64,000 nucleotides of DNA from Algoriphagus sp. A40 (GCF_002002735.1 NZ_MUNY01000034.1:62001-126000), one strand, 5' to 3'; counted from the first letter of the stretch, positions 1 through 8,719 are shown. A program made the numbers and translations. The notes: generated from the sequence alone by a model not told the origin.

Positions 1-132
1 CGCCAAAAGCTCCTCCTCTGTGGTAGGTTTGCATCCCGCCAGCCAGCTAAAGCTGAGTACCATGCCTCCGCCAGCCAGTGCTGACACTTTCAAAAATGAC
101 CTGCGGTCCAATTTTTTATCTAAAGTTGTCAT
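1..132 (-). CDS. Molybdopterin-dependent hydroxylase large subunit, N-terminal part (cut by window edge)
   Basis: Only the first 44 codons are inside the window. They encode a twin-arginine signal (RRSFLKV at residues 10-16), a small hydrophobic stretch and a lipobox-like LAGC ending at Cys34. This leader is almost the same as that of the large subunit starting at 3176, including the position of Arg10-Arg11 and Cys34, so the two are paralogues. The gene lies 12 nt downstream of the 2Fe-2S subunit on the same strand, so both are probably co-transcribed. By homology the protein would be the Mo-binding subunit of an isoquinoline 1-oxidoreductase/aldehyde dehydrogenase-type enzyme exported folded to the periplasm. 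The catalytic part is outside the window, so the substrate is unknown. Confidence 0.85.
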   Translation of the reverse strand, partial: MTTLDKKLDRRSFLKVSALAGGGMVLSFSWLAGCKPTTEEELLA

Positions 133-144
133 TGGTTTATCGGA

Positions 145-603
145 TTAAAGGTTTTGGGAGGCAGTGATCACAGCGGCTTTGATTCGGGTATAAGTGCCGC
201 ATCGACAGATGTTACCGTTCATTGCGTTTTCGATTTCTTCCTCTGAAGGATTTGGGTTTTGCTGAAGCAAAGCTGCCGCTGTCATGATTTGACCGGCCTG
301 GCAATAGCCACATTGGGGCACATCGTGTTCCATCCAGGCTTTTTGCACCGGATGGTCGCCAGTTTCGGAAAGTCCTTCAATGGTGGTGATTTGAGAATCT
401 TGGGCAGATGAAACTGGAAGCTGGCAGGAGCGAACCGCATTACCGTCCAAGTGGATGGTGCAGGCACCGCACTGGGCAATGCCGCAGCCGAATTTGGTTC
501 CCACCAAGTCCAGGTGATCTCTCAAGACCCAAAGCATGGGGGTGTTGGGATCCACGTCTACCTGTTGGGATTTACCGTTGATGTTGAGATTGAAAATGGC
601 CAT
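145..603 (-). CDS. (2Fe-2S)-binding small subunit of a Mo hydroxylase (IorA/CoxS type)
   Basis: A 152-residue protein of the usual length for the electron-transfer subunit of xanthine-oxidase-family enzymes. The plant-ferredoxin-like N-terminal cluster has Cys40, Cys45, Cys48 and Cys60. The helical C-terminal cluster has Cys98-x2-Cys101 (CGYC) and Cys133-x-Cys135 (CRC). All eight ligands are present. It passes electrons from the Mo site to an outside acceptor. It has no signal peptide, so it is probably exported together with a Tat-signal-bearing large subunit, as is known for this family. It sits between two large-subunit paralogues (start at 3176 and start at 132), and may serve both. Confidence 0.95.
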   Translation of the reverse strand: MAIFNLNINGKSQQVDVDPNTPMLWVLRDHLDLVGTKFGCGIAQCGACTIHLDGNAVRSCQLPVSSAQDSQITTIEGLSETGDHPVQKAWMEHDVPQCGYCQAGQIMTAAALLQQNPNPSEEEIENAMNGNICRCGTYTRIKAAVITASQNL

Positions 604-935
604 AGTTGTTAAAATTTAAGAATTCAAGTTAGAGTTTTTATGAGTGATGACCTTACGGAAATCAAACATAAGTTTTTATAAATCAAGCGGATCTGGATAA
701 ACGCTGGTCTGGATTTGCAATCCAGACCAATTATCATTGGAATTTGTAATTCCAATTTCTCTGGTTATGTCTTGTGTTTTCACTGACCAACACATGTTTC
801 CTTCTCCGTTGCGCTGGTTTTTTAATTTGCCTTCCAAATCTAGATTCCAGACCAGCGCTGAAATCATGTGTATTCTCATTCGCCAGGGGTTAAAACCCCT
901 GGCTATTACAAATTCGCCCCTACAGGGCTATTCTT
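604..935. repeat. Intergenic block of REP-like palindromes
   Basis: There is no convincing gene in these 332 bases. They hold three perfect or near-perfect palindromes: arms at 705-715 and 719-729 (11 bp, spacer TGC), arms at 736-744 and 748-756 (9 bp, spacer TGT), and arms at 882-891 and 894-903 (10 bp, spacer AA). The 12-mer CGCTGGTCTGGA at 702-713 recurs inverted at 846-857, so 702-857 has inverted ends like a small non-autonomous element. Such units resemble REP sequences that are mobilised by RAYT transposases. No transposase gene is visible here. Confidence 0.7.
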
Positions 936-3176
936 TCAACTCTCCAATTGCTTTGCAAAAGGCTGATCGTAAAGCCGCTTGCCAGTCGCCTGATACAGCG
1001 CATTGGCCAAAGCGGCAAAAACCGGTGGATAGGCTGGCTCCCCCAAACCTGTGGGGTCACGCTGATTTTCCACGAAATAGGTCTCAATCGCTTTTGGAGC
1101 CTCTGTCATCCGGATCATCCTGTATCGGTCAAAATTACTTCGGTCCGGCGCTCCGTTTTCAAACTTCAATTCCCCAAACAGGGCAGTACCGATTCCATCT
1201 ACAACCGCACCTTCGCAGAGGTTTTTCGCAGCATCAGGATTGACGACTAATCCGCAGTCGACGGTCTGAATGACTTTTTCGACCTGAACCTTCCCATTTT
1301 CCACTTTCAGATCTACCACCTGAGCAGCGTAGCTATTGTGGCAGAAATAAGCCGAAACACCACGGGAAATCCCGGATTGAGTTTGACCCCAATTGGCTTT
1401 TTCTTTCAGCAATTCCAAAACTTTGGCAAATCGCTCTGCATCGTAGTCGTTGTTTTCACCCACTGGCTTGTCCTTTGCTTTTTGCAAAAGCTCCAACCGA
1501 AACTCGATCGGATCTTTATCGGCTGCCTCGGCTACTTCGTCTATAAAAGACTGCTCGGCTGCAGCGATAAAGTTGGACCTTGGGGCCCGAAAGGAACCCA
1601 CGGTAATGTTGGATGGGACAGTCCATTCCTCAGCCCAGTAATTTTCCACGGCTCCTGCCGGGAATCGGTTGGCATAGAGCGGAGGCTCCACCAAACCGCC
1701 TGCATTCACATGAAATCCGATCAGATTATTGTCTTTGTCCAAGGCCGCCCGATAAGTAGCCTGGTACATGGGGCGGTAGATTCCTCCTGTCATGTCATCC
1801 TCCCGGGCGTAAATCAACTTGATGGGCGCGTTCATTTTTTGTGAAATCACCGCCGCCTCGATCAGCCAATGTGCATAGGATCTGCGCCCATAGCCTCCGC
1901 CCAGCCGGGTCATTTCGATGTTGATATTTTCGACAGGAATTCCCAATCGGGAAGAAAGGGCCTGTTCGGTCAGTTCGGGTTTCTGAAGTGGACCGGCACA
2001 ATCGACTTTATCTCCTTGCACATGTGCAAAGAAATTCATCGGTTCCATGCAGTTGTGTGCAAGGAAGGGACCATTATAGGTTCGTTCGATGACTTTTGCA
2101 GCTTGCTTAAAAGCTGTTTCAGGATCTCCGTCTTTCCGGACTGTTTTGGCTTTCTTGGAAGCTTCGGCCATTTTTTGCCTTTGTTCCGGCTCATTTTCCA
2201 ATCCTGCTGGGATGGTCCGGTTTTCTTTTCGACTTCCCCAGTCCCGTTTTTCTTCAAAAGTGGAAAAAGGCTCCCATTCCACATTGACGGCCTTTTTGGC
2301 TTTCATCACTTCCCAAGTGGAATTACCGACGATAGCGACCAAATCCGTAAAGCTGGTGGTGTCAAAGAAGGTCCGCTCGTACTCGTCTTGGTGGGACTTG
2401 ATCTGGAAGATGTCCCGAATACCAGGAAGGCTTTTGGCAGTCGCAGCATCAATTGATTTCAACTTCATGCCATGGGCAGGAGGATGGATGATCATGGCGA
2501 AAAGCATTCCCTCTTTTTTGTAGTCTATTCCAAAGAGCGGTTTACCGGTGACGATGTTTTTTGCCTCCACGTTTTTGTGTGAGGTTCCAATGATTTTAAA
2601 ATCCTTGATTTCTTTCAGTTTGAATTCTTCAGGGACGGGTAATGTGGCAGCCAGAGTTGCCATTTCTCCGTAATGGGCCTTTTTATTGCTTCCCGTGTGA
2701 ATCAAAAACCCAGGTTCGGTTCTGATTTCTGAGGCAGGAACTTTCCATGTTTGCGCAGCTGCATTAATCAACAATTGTCTTGCGGTGGCTCCGGCCGTTC
2801 GCAAAGCCGTCCAACCCATGCGAATGGCCTGACTTCCTCCTATGTACTGGCGAGTAAAATTATCCGTATCCAAAGGAGCCTGCTCGACAATCACCTTAGT
2901 CCAGTCGGCATCGAGCTCTTCGGCAACGATCATCGGCATGGAGGTTTTGATATTTTGACCGCCTTCGGGATTGGGAGACATGAGTGTGACCAGGCCGTTT
3001 TCCCCGATGCGGATATAGCCATTGAGCTTAAACCATTCCTTTGGCAGCCCTAGTGTTTCCTCCGAGTTTGGTTTGCAACTTGCCAGCAAATTAAAGCTCA
3101 ACATCATTCCCCCTCCCGCCAAAGCAGAGACTTTGAGGAAGGATCTTCGGTTGAGTTTGGAGTTTAGGGTAGTCAT
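936..3176 (-). CDS. Mo-binding large subunit, isoquinoline 1-oxidoreductase beta/aldehyde dehydrogenase family
   Basis: A 746-residue protein of the xanthine oxidase family. It is expected to bind molybdopterin (cytosine dinucleotide in this branch) and hydroxylate an aldehyde or N-heterocycle with water. The Tat signal has Arg10-Arg11 and is followed by LASC ending at Cys34, so it may be a Tat-exported lipoprotein. The C-terminal GLGEP motif carries the catalytic Glu (about residue 713). The length fits the two-domain large subunits with a Tat leader. I chose the ATG at 3176, not one 14 codons upstream, because the paralogue starting at 132 begins at the same place. The small subunit follows after the repeat block at 604-935. 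The substrate cannot be read from the sequence. Confidence 0.9.
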   Translation of the reverse strand: MTTLNSKLNRRSFLKVSALAGGGMMLSFNLLASCKPNSEETLGLPKEWFKLNGYIRIGENGLVTLMSPNPEGGQNIKTSMPMIVAEELDADWTKVIVEQAPLDTDNFTRQYIGGSQAIRMGWTALRTAGATARQLLINAAAQTWKVPASEIRTEPGFLIHTGSNKKAHYGEMATLAATLPVPEEFKLKEIKDFKIIGTSHKNVEAKNIVTGKPLFGIDYKKEGMLFAMIIHPPAHGMKLKSIDAATAKSLPGIRDIFQIKSHQDEYERTFFDTTSFTDLVAIVGNSTWEVMKAKKAVNVEWEPFSTFEEKRDWGSRKENRTIPAGLENEPEQRQKMAEASKKAKTVRKDGDPETAFKQAAKVIERTYNGPFLAHNCMEPMNFFAHVQGDKVDCAGPLQKPELTEQALSSRLGIPVENINIEMTRLGGGYGRRSYAHWLIEAAVISQKMNAPIKLIYAREDDMTGGIYRPMYQATYRAALDKDNNLIGFHVNAGGLVEPPLYANRFPAGAVENYWAEEWTVPSNITVGSFRAPRSNFIAAAEQSFIDEVAEAADKDPIEFRLELLQKAKDKPVGENNDYDAERFAKVLELLKEKANWGQTQSGISRGVSAYFCHNSYAAQVVDLKVENGKVQVEKVIQTVDCGLVVNPDAAKNLCEGAVVDGIGTALFGELKFENGAPDRSNFDRYRMIRMTEAPKAIETYFVENQRDPTGLGEPAYPPVFAALANALYQATGKRLYDQPFAKQLES

Positions 3177-3321
3177 CGTCTGAGAGGTTTTAACCTTTAC
3201 GTTCTCTATCTGATCCATATGCAGTCAATGAACCATCTTCTGGATTGAATTTTTGCAAGATTGTAAGCAGTTTTAATTTATATAAAATTCTCCGCTACGG
3301 ACTTACACATTTCAAACACTA

Positions 3322-3402
3322 TCAAAGTACCGCTTTGAAGAGGTCGTCACTTTTCACTTTCTCGTAGTAATCCAAGACTTTCCAATTGATTACATTTTTC
3401 AT
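3322..3402 (-). pseudogene. Truncated start of an unknown gene, coupled to the aldo/keto reductase remnant
   Basis: A 26-codon reading frame whose ATG overlaps the stop of the aldo/keto reductase fragment (ATGA at 3402-3399). It ends at a TGA after the residues LFKAVL. It is too short to be a normal enzyme. The coupling suggests it is the leftover beginning of the next gene of a former operon. I do not recognise the family, and it could also be a chance frame. Confidence 0.3.
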
Positions 3403-3620
3403 TGATCTACCAAAGTACACTCTGGGGTTCTGGTGCCGAGAAGCTTGAATTTCTCGATCTCAGCTCGTATCTCTTTCAATTCAGCAACTGTAAATTTCAC
3501 AGCAAGTGCGCCTAAGTTTTCAGCTAAATGTTGTTGGCTGGTAGTCACCGGAAAGGCACGAAACCAACCTGAGGTATCGATAATTTGGTTTTCTGCCACC
3601 CGTTCTGGCTTGGAGCCCAA
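3399..3620 (-). pseudogene. Aldo/keto reductase, C-terminal fragment
   Basis: The frame encodes about 73 residues that resemble only the end of aldo/keto reductases: the loop corresponding to IPGTT (here FPVTTS), then HLAENLGAL, then the final helix with ELKEI and the RTPE close. The TIM barrel with the catalytic Tyr/Lys/His/Asp is absent, so it cannot be active. The upstream side is cut close to the stop of the dehydrogenase gene at 3639. It looks like the surviving tail of a gene whose front was replaced or deleted. Confidence 0.7.
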
Positions 3621-3638
3621 TTTCGATACAAAGCCAGG

Positions 3639-6500
3639 CTAGCGCAATCCAAGGAGATAGGCTGAAATGTCGGCGAGTTCCTGAGCGCTCATCCCCAAAC
3701 CTGAGGGGGTCGGCATGATGGATTTTTTCTCCTGTTTCCGCTCCTCAATTTCTGAAATAGCAACTGTGGTTCGCTTGCCTGTCAGATCTTTGATGATCAG
3801 GGCTTTTTCGGTTTCGCCTTGGACAAAGCCGTAGTATGACTCTCCTGATTTCAACTTCACCAACCAAGGCTCGTACCCAAAAACGATCCCACCGTCGGGA
3901 TTGATAATCGCATCGAGCAGGGTTGTTTGGTCGTATTTAGTTTTGATTTGGGACAGGTCTGGCCCGATGTCTTTTCCGAATCCATTAGCTTGATGACAGG
4001 TCGTACAGTACTTTTTGAACCCAATTTCACCTTTGACCGGGTCAGCTGACAAGCCCGACACGTGAGCCACGGCATAGTTCTCACCGTTGCTTTTGCTGCC
4101 AAAGTAATTTCCAGCCTGCACTCGCACTCCCAGGTCAGGATTGGCGGAAATGGTCTCTTGAACGGTGGCGATCAGGTCATTTGGTAACTCATCAGCTGCA
4201 AGCATCGCCATCAGAATCTGCCCTCCAATCGGATCTTTAGCCATGGCTTTCGCCTGACTTTTCCGATCGTTAAGGGACATTTTTTCCTCCAAAAGAAGAC
4301 TCTTCTTAGCCTTCATCACTGCCAGTTGTTTGGTTTTTTCCGGATCGACGCCGATTTTTTTCCAATCCAAAAAAGCCTGCCAGTCATTGTCCTGACGAAA
4401 TGAAAGCCAAAACATCGCCTCATCAGCGATTTGCTGATCGGCGCTTTTGCTCAACGAGAGCATCGCTTCTGCGGCACTTTTTTCTGGGATAAAAGCCAAA
4501 GATGTCAGCGCATAATCTTGCTCTTTTCTATCCAATTTCCCGCTTTCCAAACGCTTCCTCAGTCCCGGCACAGCATCCACACTCGAAATTCTCCAAGCCA
4601 AGACTTTCAGCTCCTCCGGCCAGTTTCCGTCGTCTAGTGGCTTGAATTTTTCATACGAAAGCGCAAAAGCGGCTTGTTCATGGCCTTCGGCGACTTTGCC
4701 CAAAGCGTCCAGGTACCAAGGATCCGAGGGATCAAAATTCTGAAGCAGCGACACAAAAGCCGGTTTTCTTTCCTCCCAAGATAAATCCCACAAAACGGTC
4801 GCAAGCTCTCGGCGCAAAAATGCAGATGGGTCAGTCAAGAGCTTGACCCGCGGAATCGCACTGAGATTTTCGGTAGCCTTCACCGCCCGAAAGGCTTCAA
4901 TGCGGATCGTTTCCTGCTCACTGTCGAGGAGTTTGAGGGTTTTTTGCAGCCCTTGATCACCTAGTTGTGCCAAAAGAAAAATCGCCCGAGACTGTACAAA
5001 GGGATTTTCATCGGCCAGGAGGGGTTCAATCAGCGGAATGGCCGATTCTCCTTTTGCTTTCAAGATCTCAAAAGCCCGGAACCGAACATTTACGGCGGGA
5101 TTTCGCAGGACCTCGACGAGTCCTGCGTCAGAGTTGTAATCCATTGTCGGATTCGTTAATTTCTTGTTTTTGGGGACGATGCGATAGATTTTGCCGCTGG
5201 CGGCGGAGTCCTTCATCTGGTGTCCGCCCACTACCGGATCGTACCAGTCGGCAATGTAGATGGCGCCGTCCGTCCCTGTCACCAGATCACTCGGGCGAAA
5301 CCATTTCGACTTCTGGCTCTGAAAAGAAGTGTCGTTCCAGACGTATCCCTCGTCATCGACATTGACCGAGGAAAATAGAATTTCCCGTACGCCGAGGTCG
5401 TAGCCAGATTTTGAAATGTGAGGCTGATAGCTGAAAATAACGTTCCTTCCGGCATCTGCGCTCATTAGCGTTCCGGTGAAGGCTGCCCCAAAGGCATCTC
5501 CTTCATAGCGCATCATTCCTGTCGGCGATCCGGCACCGGACTTGTCCCCGGCGGGCATCACGCCGGGATCGTCCTGATGCCAATGCGCACTGAAAATATC
5601 CTGATCTGGCCGCTGATCGGCTTGCCAGGTTCGGCTGCCATCGGCACTGAAATATCCTGCGTTACCTCCCTCCGGAATCCAGGAAACCCGACAAGCAACG
5701 ACCTGATCGTCGTTGTCATTTTGCCAGAGATCACCACGGGAATCCACAAAAACCTCGTAGCTGTTTCTGAAATTATGCGCTAATACTTCCAGCCCGGTAC
5801 CATCGGGATTGATCTTCAAAGCCAATCCTCCTACATAGATCTTACCATCGTCGCTGACTTGGCTGCCGGCATTGCTGGTGTTGTAGGGCGAACCTCCGGT
5901 ATAGAGACTTCCGGATCGGAGCTCCCAACCGTCGTTGTCAGTCACGTGGTGCGGCCCGGCATTTCCCGTGTTGAAGTAGAGCTTGCCGTCTGGTCCAGCC
6001 AAAACTGAATGCAGGGAATGGTCATGATCTAGTCCGCCAAAGCCCGTCAGGAAAATCTCCTTGGTGTCAGGCACATCGTCACCATTCTCATCCGTGTACA
6101 CCAGCAAATGCGGCGCACAGGACACGAAGATACGGGTGCCGATCACTGCGATGCCGAGAGGCGATACCAAATCGCTGTCCTGAATAAATACCTTGGAGGA
6201 ATCCGCTACTCCATCTTGATCGGTGTCCTCGAGGATCATCACCCGATCACCTTTGGAGTGATGAAGAAAGGCAGTCGAATCGTTGTTGTAATTTCGGTAG
6301 TTTACGGCTTCAGTGACCCAGATTCGGCCTTTAGCATCCACATCCATATTGGTGGGATTGAAAAAAAGAGGAGACTCAGCCCAAAGCGTTACCTCAAAAT
6401 CAGACGGTGAAAAAAGCAGTGGGGCCTCCTGAACCTTGGTTTTGCAGGAGCCGAGGCATGCGATTATCAGCAGGGACAGAATAAGAAATTTTGAGCTCAC
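3639..6500 (-). CDS. Membrane-anchored dehydrogenase: propeller, HEAT repeats and cytochrome c (PVC-type)
   Basis: A 953-residue predicted lipoprotein. The GTG at 6500 overlaps the TGA of the upstream gene (GTGA), giving a signal peptide with the lipobox CLGSC ending at Cys19; the longer open frame upstream lies inside the isomerase gene. Residues about 30-480 resemble the glucose/sorbosone dehydrogenase-like beta-propeller of PVC-type membrane-bound dehydrogenases. The middle (about 480-780) looks like HEAT repeats. Near the C-terminus is a c-type cytochrome with CTTCH (Cys832 to His836) and a probable Met ligand near residue 929. It would oxidise a sugar-like compound in the periplasm and pass electrons to its own heme. 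It is translationally coupled to the isomerase-like gene, which suggests joint carbohydrate metabolism. Confidence 0.88.
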   Translation of the reverse strand: MSSKFLILSLLIIACLGSCKTKVQEAPLLFSPSDFEVTLWAESPLFFNPTNMDVDAKGRIWVTEAVNYRNYNNDSTAFLHHSKGDRVMILEDTDQDGVADSSKVFIQDSDLVSPLGIAVIGTRIFVSCAPHLLVYTDENGDDVPDTKEIFLTGFGGLDHDHSLHSVLAGPDGKLYFNTGNAGPHHVTDNDGWELRSGSLYTGGSPYNTSNAGSQVSDDGKIYVGGLALKINPDGTGLEVLAHNFRNSYEVFVDSRGDLWQNDNDDQVVACRVSWIPEGGNAGYFSADGSRTWQADQRPDQDIFSAHWHQDDPGVMPAGDKSGAGSPTGMMRYEGDAFGAAFTGTLMSADAGRNVIFSYQPHISKSGYDLGVREILFSSVNVDDEGYVWNDTSFQSQKSKWFRPSDLVTGTDGAIYIADWYDPVVGGHQMKDSAASGKIYRIVPKNKKLTNPTMDYNSDAGLVEVLRNPAVNVRFRAFEILKAKGESAIPLIEPLLADENPFVQSRAIFLLAQLGDQGLQKTLKLLDSEQETIRIEAFRAVKATENLSAIPRVKLLTDPSAFLRRELATVLWDLSWEERKPAFVSLLQNFDPSDPWYLDALGKVAEGHEQAAFALSYEKFKPLDDGNWPEELKVLAWRISSVDAVPGLRKRLESGKLDRKEQDYALTSLAFIPEKSAAEAMLSLSKSADQQIADEAMFWLSFRQDNDWQAFLDWKKIGVDPEKTKQLAVMKAKKSLLLEEKMSLNDRKSQAKAMAKDPIGGQILMAMLAADELPNDLIATVQETISANPDLGVRVQAGNYFGSKSNGENYAVAHVSGLSADPVKGEIGFKKYCTTCHQANGFGKDIGPDLSQIKTKYDQTTLLDAIINPDGGIVFGYEPWLVKLKSGESYYGFVQGETEKALIIKDLTGKRTTVAISEIEERKQEKKSIMPTPSGLGMSAQELADISAYLLGLR

Positions 6501-7369
6501 ACCTGTTTGATTTTTTGATTGACGAAAGAGAGATTGTTTTGATATGCCTGGACGATATCCGCACCTGCCGGAGTTGACCACTCGATCTGCATCCATCCCG
6601 ATCCCCGGTAGTCGGATTGGGCAAGGAGCTCGCCGATCTTCACCCAATCCAAATCTCCTTCACTCAGCAATTTCCCGTTTTCTTTGATGTGGATTTCGCA
6701 AATGTGCTCTTTGGCAAGCAGCGGAATCTCTTGATAGATCGGATGACCTGCGTCTGCTGAATTGCGGAAATCATAGTAAATCTTCACCGCCGGGGAGCCC
6801 ACGGCATCGATGATTTCAAGATGCTCAGCGGCTGAGAGGTAGGATTCAATCCCCAATATCACCCCCGCTTTTTCTGCCTTTGGAGCGACTTCCTTCAGTC
6901 TGCGAATCACTTCCTGCTTGCCTTTCGGATCTTCTCTCAGGTCATTTTTATTGAAAAAGGCCAGCAGAATCACTGGAAGCTTCATCTGTTCGGCGACATC
7001 GATGCTGTCCGAAACCCACTGTTCCGTTTGCGGATCTGACTTGTAGGGGTAGTTGTTGAGTTCACCGATCGCCAAACTGCTGATAGGAATCCCAAGCTTA
7101 TTGGACTGCTCCTGATAGGCTTGCTGCACAGAATACTCGCGCAGGTGAAGCTTGTTTTCGACGTTCCCGAGATTCACCTGCAAACCATCCAGACCGATCT
7201 GCTTCGCCAGTGCCAAACCTGCCGGATTGCTATTCTGTCCAATCGACCAGTCACATGCTCCAACTTTGAGACTGAGTGTTCTGTAAGGACTGGCAGCGAG
7301 GTCAAGCCCCATTCCCATTAGGACAGAGACCAGTGCAGATCGTTTGATAAATTCACGTCTTTCAATCAT
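6497..7369 (-). CDS. Sugar phosphate isomerase/epimerase-like TIM-barrel protein, exported
   Basis: A 290-residue protein of the xylose-isomerase-like TIM barrel superfamily (AP endonuclease family 2 fold). It starts with a probable Tat signal (ERREFIKRSA) and a hydrophobic segment, so it acts in the periplasm. Barrel strands are visible in GLQVNLG, GVILGIE and KIYYDF, with likely metal ligands in GIES, YYDFRN and CEIHIKE. Its stop overlaps the start of the cytochrome dehydrogenase gene by four bases. This pairing of an exported isomerase-like protein with a PVC-type dehydrogenase points to breakdown of an unusual sugar. The substrate is unknown. Confidence 0.85.
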   Translation of the reverse strand: MIERREFIKRSALVSVLMGMGLDLAASPYRTLSLKVGACDWSIGQNSNPAGLALAKQIGLDGLQVNLGNVENKLHLREYSVQQAYQEQSNKLGIPISSLAIGELNNYPYKSDPQTEQWVSDSIDVAEQMKLPVILLAFFNKNDLREDPKGKQEVIRRLKEVAPKAEKAGVILGIESYLSAAEHLEIIDAVGSPAVKIYYDFRNSADAGHPIYQEIPLLAKEHICEIHIKENGKLLSEGDLDWVKIGELLAQSDYRGSGWMQIEWSTPAGADIVQAYQNNLSFVNQKIKQV

Positions 7370-7421
7370 TTTCTAGGTGGTTGATCTTGGGTTAATGCAA
7401 CGTCCGGGTAGTTCTGTTGCC

Positions 7422-7444
7422 CAAGTGAGTGTCTCACTCACTTG
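7422..7444. repeat. Perfect palindrome, GTGAGTG family, copy 1
   Basis: Arms CAAGTGAGTG (7422-7431) and CACTCACTTG (7435-7444) with a TCT spacer. It lies between the esterase and isomerase genes. A second weaker palindrome (TTAGTG, AAAA, CACTAA at 7478-7493) is close by. It shares its core with the palindrome at 26511-26534. It could be an operator, an mRNA hairpin or a dispersed repeat. It has no T-tract, so a classic terminator is unlikely. Confidence 0.6.
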
Positions 7445-7543
7445 ATTTCAATGGGTATTTCTAATTAACAATTCCGGTTAGTGAAAACACTAATCGGTGC
7501 GTGGATGTACGAGTTCCTCAAGCATTCAGGGTTCAATTCCGGC

Positions 7544-8440
7544 TTATTTCAGCTCCCTTTTGAGAAAATCCATGACCCTAACCCGGATTTCATCCGCATC
7601 AAACATCGTCCCGAAATGTGGTGCACCGGGAACGACAATCAGATCTGCAGGGACACCCGAGACTTTCAGCCAAGCGTGCAACAACTGGGATTGACGGGGT
7701 GAAACCAGGTCGTCCTTTTCTCCATGAATGATCAGAAAAGGAGGATCATTTTTGTCGATATAGCTCACAGGGCTGGCGATTTTCGCCAAATCTGGACGAT
7801 CCAAAGGTGCGGCACCGATCAGCAATCCCTCGGGAGATTTAGGGTCAATGGCCCCAGGGAAAAGGGTCAAATCGGCTGGGCCATAGAAATCTACCACAGC
7901 TTTGAAATCAAATGCCTTGCTGCTTCCGGGCATGAAAAAGGCATCTACCGCATTGTTTTTGGAAAGCCCCAACATGGATGCCAGGTGCCCGCCAGCTGAA
8001 AAACCCATCAAGGCAATGCGGTCCCTGTCGAATCCATAGTCCTTCGCATGGTCATATAGGTAGGAAATGGCCGTATTGCAATCCAGCATCTGGGCCGGGA
8101 AAACCGCCTGCGTGCTGAACCGGTAGTCAATCGACGCCAAAGCATAGCCCTGATTGATGATTTCGGCTATCGTCTCCTTCATATAACCCATATCGGCATA
8201 TTTATCATTGCTCAGCCAACCGCCTCCATGAACCCAGATCACCAGAGGGACTTTTCCGGTAGCATTGGGAGGAAGGTAAATGTCCAACAGGTGCTTTTTG
8301 AGCGTGTCGTTTTGATAGGGGATGTTTCCATGCAAGGTGGTGCCCTCTGGGAAAATGCTTATAACACGATTCTCTTGGGCAAATCCAATGGTTTCCAGAA
8401 TTCCAATTAGAGTCAAAGCGAGAAAGAAAAACTTCTTCAT
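7544..8440 (-). CDS. Alpha/beta hydrolase (esterase/lipase, HSL/BD-FAE-like), secreted
   Basis: A 298-residue protein with a Sec signal peptide (about residues 1-21, ending GFAQ). The oxyanion motif HGGGW is at 71-75, the nucleophile motif GFSAGG has Ser148, the acid is Asp243 or Asp244 (GEKDD) and the base is His275 (APHFG). This set is typical of hormone-sensitive-lipase-like carboxylesterases and of feruloyl or acetyl xylan esterases. It probably removes acyl groups from sugars or other small esters in the periplasm. It lies upstream of the isomerase/dehydrogenase pair on the same strand, 174 bases away, and may share its pathway. Confidence 0.9.
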   Translation of the reverse strand: MKKFFFLALTLIGILETIGFAQENRVISIFPEGTTLHGNIPYQNDTLKKHLLDIYLPPNATGKVPLVIWVHGGGWLSNDKYADMGYMKETIAEIINQGYALASIDYRFSTQAVFPAQMLDCNTAISYLYDHAKDYGFDRDRIALMGFSAGGHLASMLGLSKNNAVDAFFMPGSSKAFDFKAVVDFYGPADLTLFPGAIDPKSPEGLLIGAAPLDRPDLAKIASPVSYIDKNDPPFLIIHGEKDDLVSPRQSQLLHAWLKVSGVPADLIVVPGAPHFGTMFDADEIRVRVMDFLKRELK

Positions 8441-8494
8441 TTATCAGTGGTTATAGGTTAGATCAATTTCCGATTAAGATACCTTTTATTCGGC

Positions 8495-8719
8495 TTACTG
8501 GTTTGAAGCAGGTAATCCGATCCCAATTTTTTCCAGCCATTTCACTAATTCTTGCCGGACTTCCAGTTCTTTTTCCGCCTCCATCAAAAAGAGAAACCCG
8601 TCCCTTTCTGATCCGCCCCGAACAGAAAATCCTTCCAGAATCTCACTGTTAGGATAAAGCTCCGGAACCTTATCGAAGCTGCTTCCGATGCCATAGAATC
8701 CCGAGCTGTTTGAATTCTG
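8495..8719 (-). pseudogene. Flavodoxin-like protein, C-terminal remnant
   Basis: In the 370-base space between the esterase and the AraC gene, the minus strand keeps a 74-codon open frame with no usable start codon, ending in TAA at 8495. The translation has FYGIGSSFDKV, then ELYPNSEILEGFSVRGG and a C-terminal helix. This resembles the end of flavodoxins (GxGxSxxxI, then a Pro-Asn-(x)-x-Leu-x-G-hydrophobic-x-(x)-Arg-Gly strand). The FMN-phosphate-binding front part is gone. A stop codon directly precedes the frame, so it is not expressed as an intact protein. The rest of the gap (8441-8494 and 8720-8810) shows nothing coding. Confidence 0.6.

Noticed and set aside
737..1243. Open frame of 168 codons on the plus strand
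   Set aside because: It runs through the palindrome block and antisense to the Mo-hydroxylase gene; the composition is that of a shadow frame.
6501..6647. N-terminal extension of the cytochrome dehydrogenase
   Set aside because: The extra 49 codons lie inside the isomerase gene and hide the lipoprotein signal; the GTG at 6500 with GTGA overlap is better.
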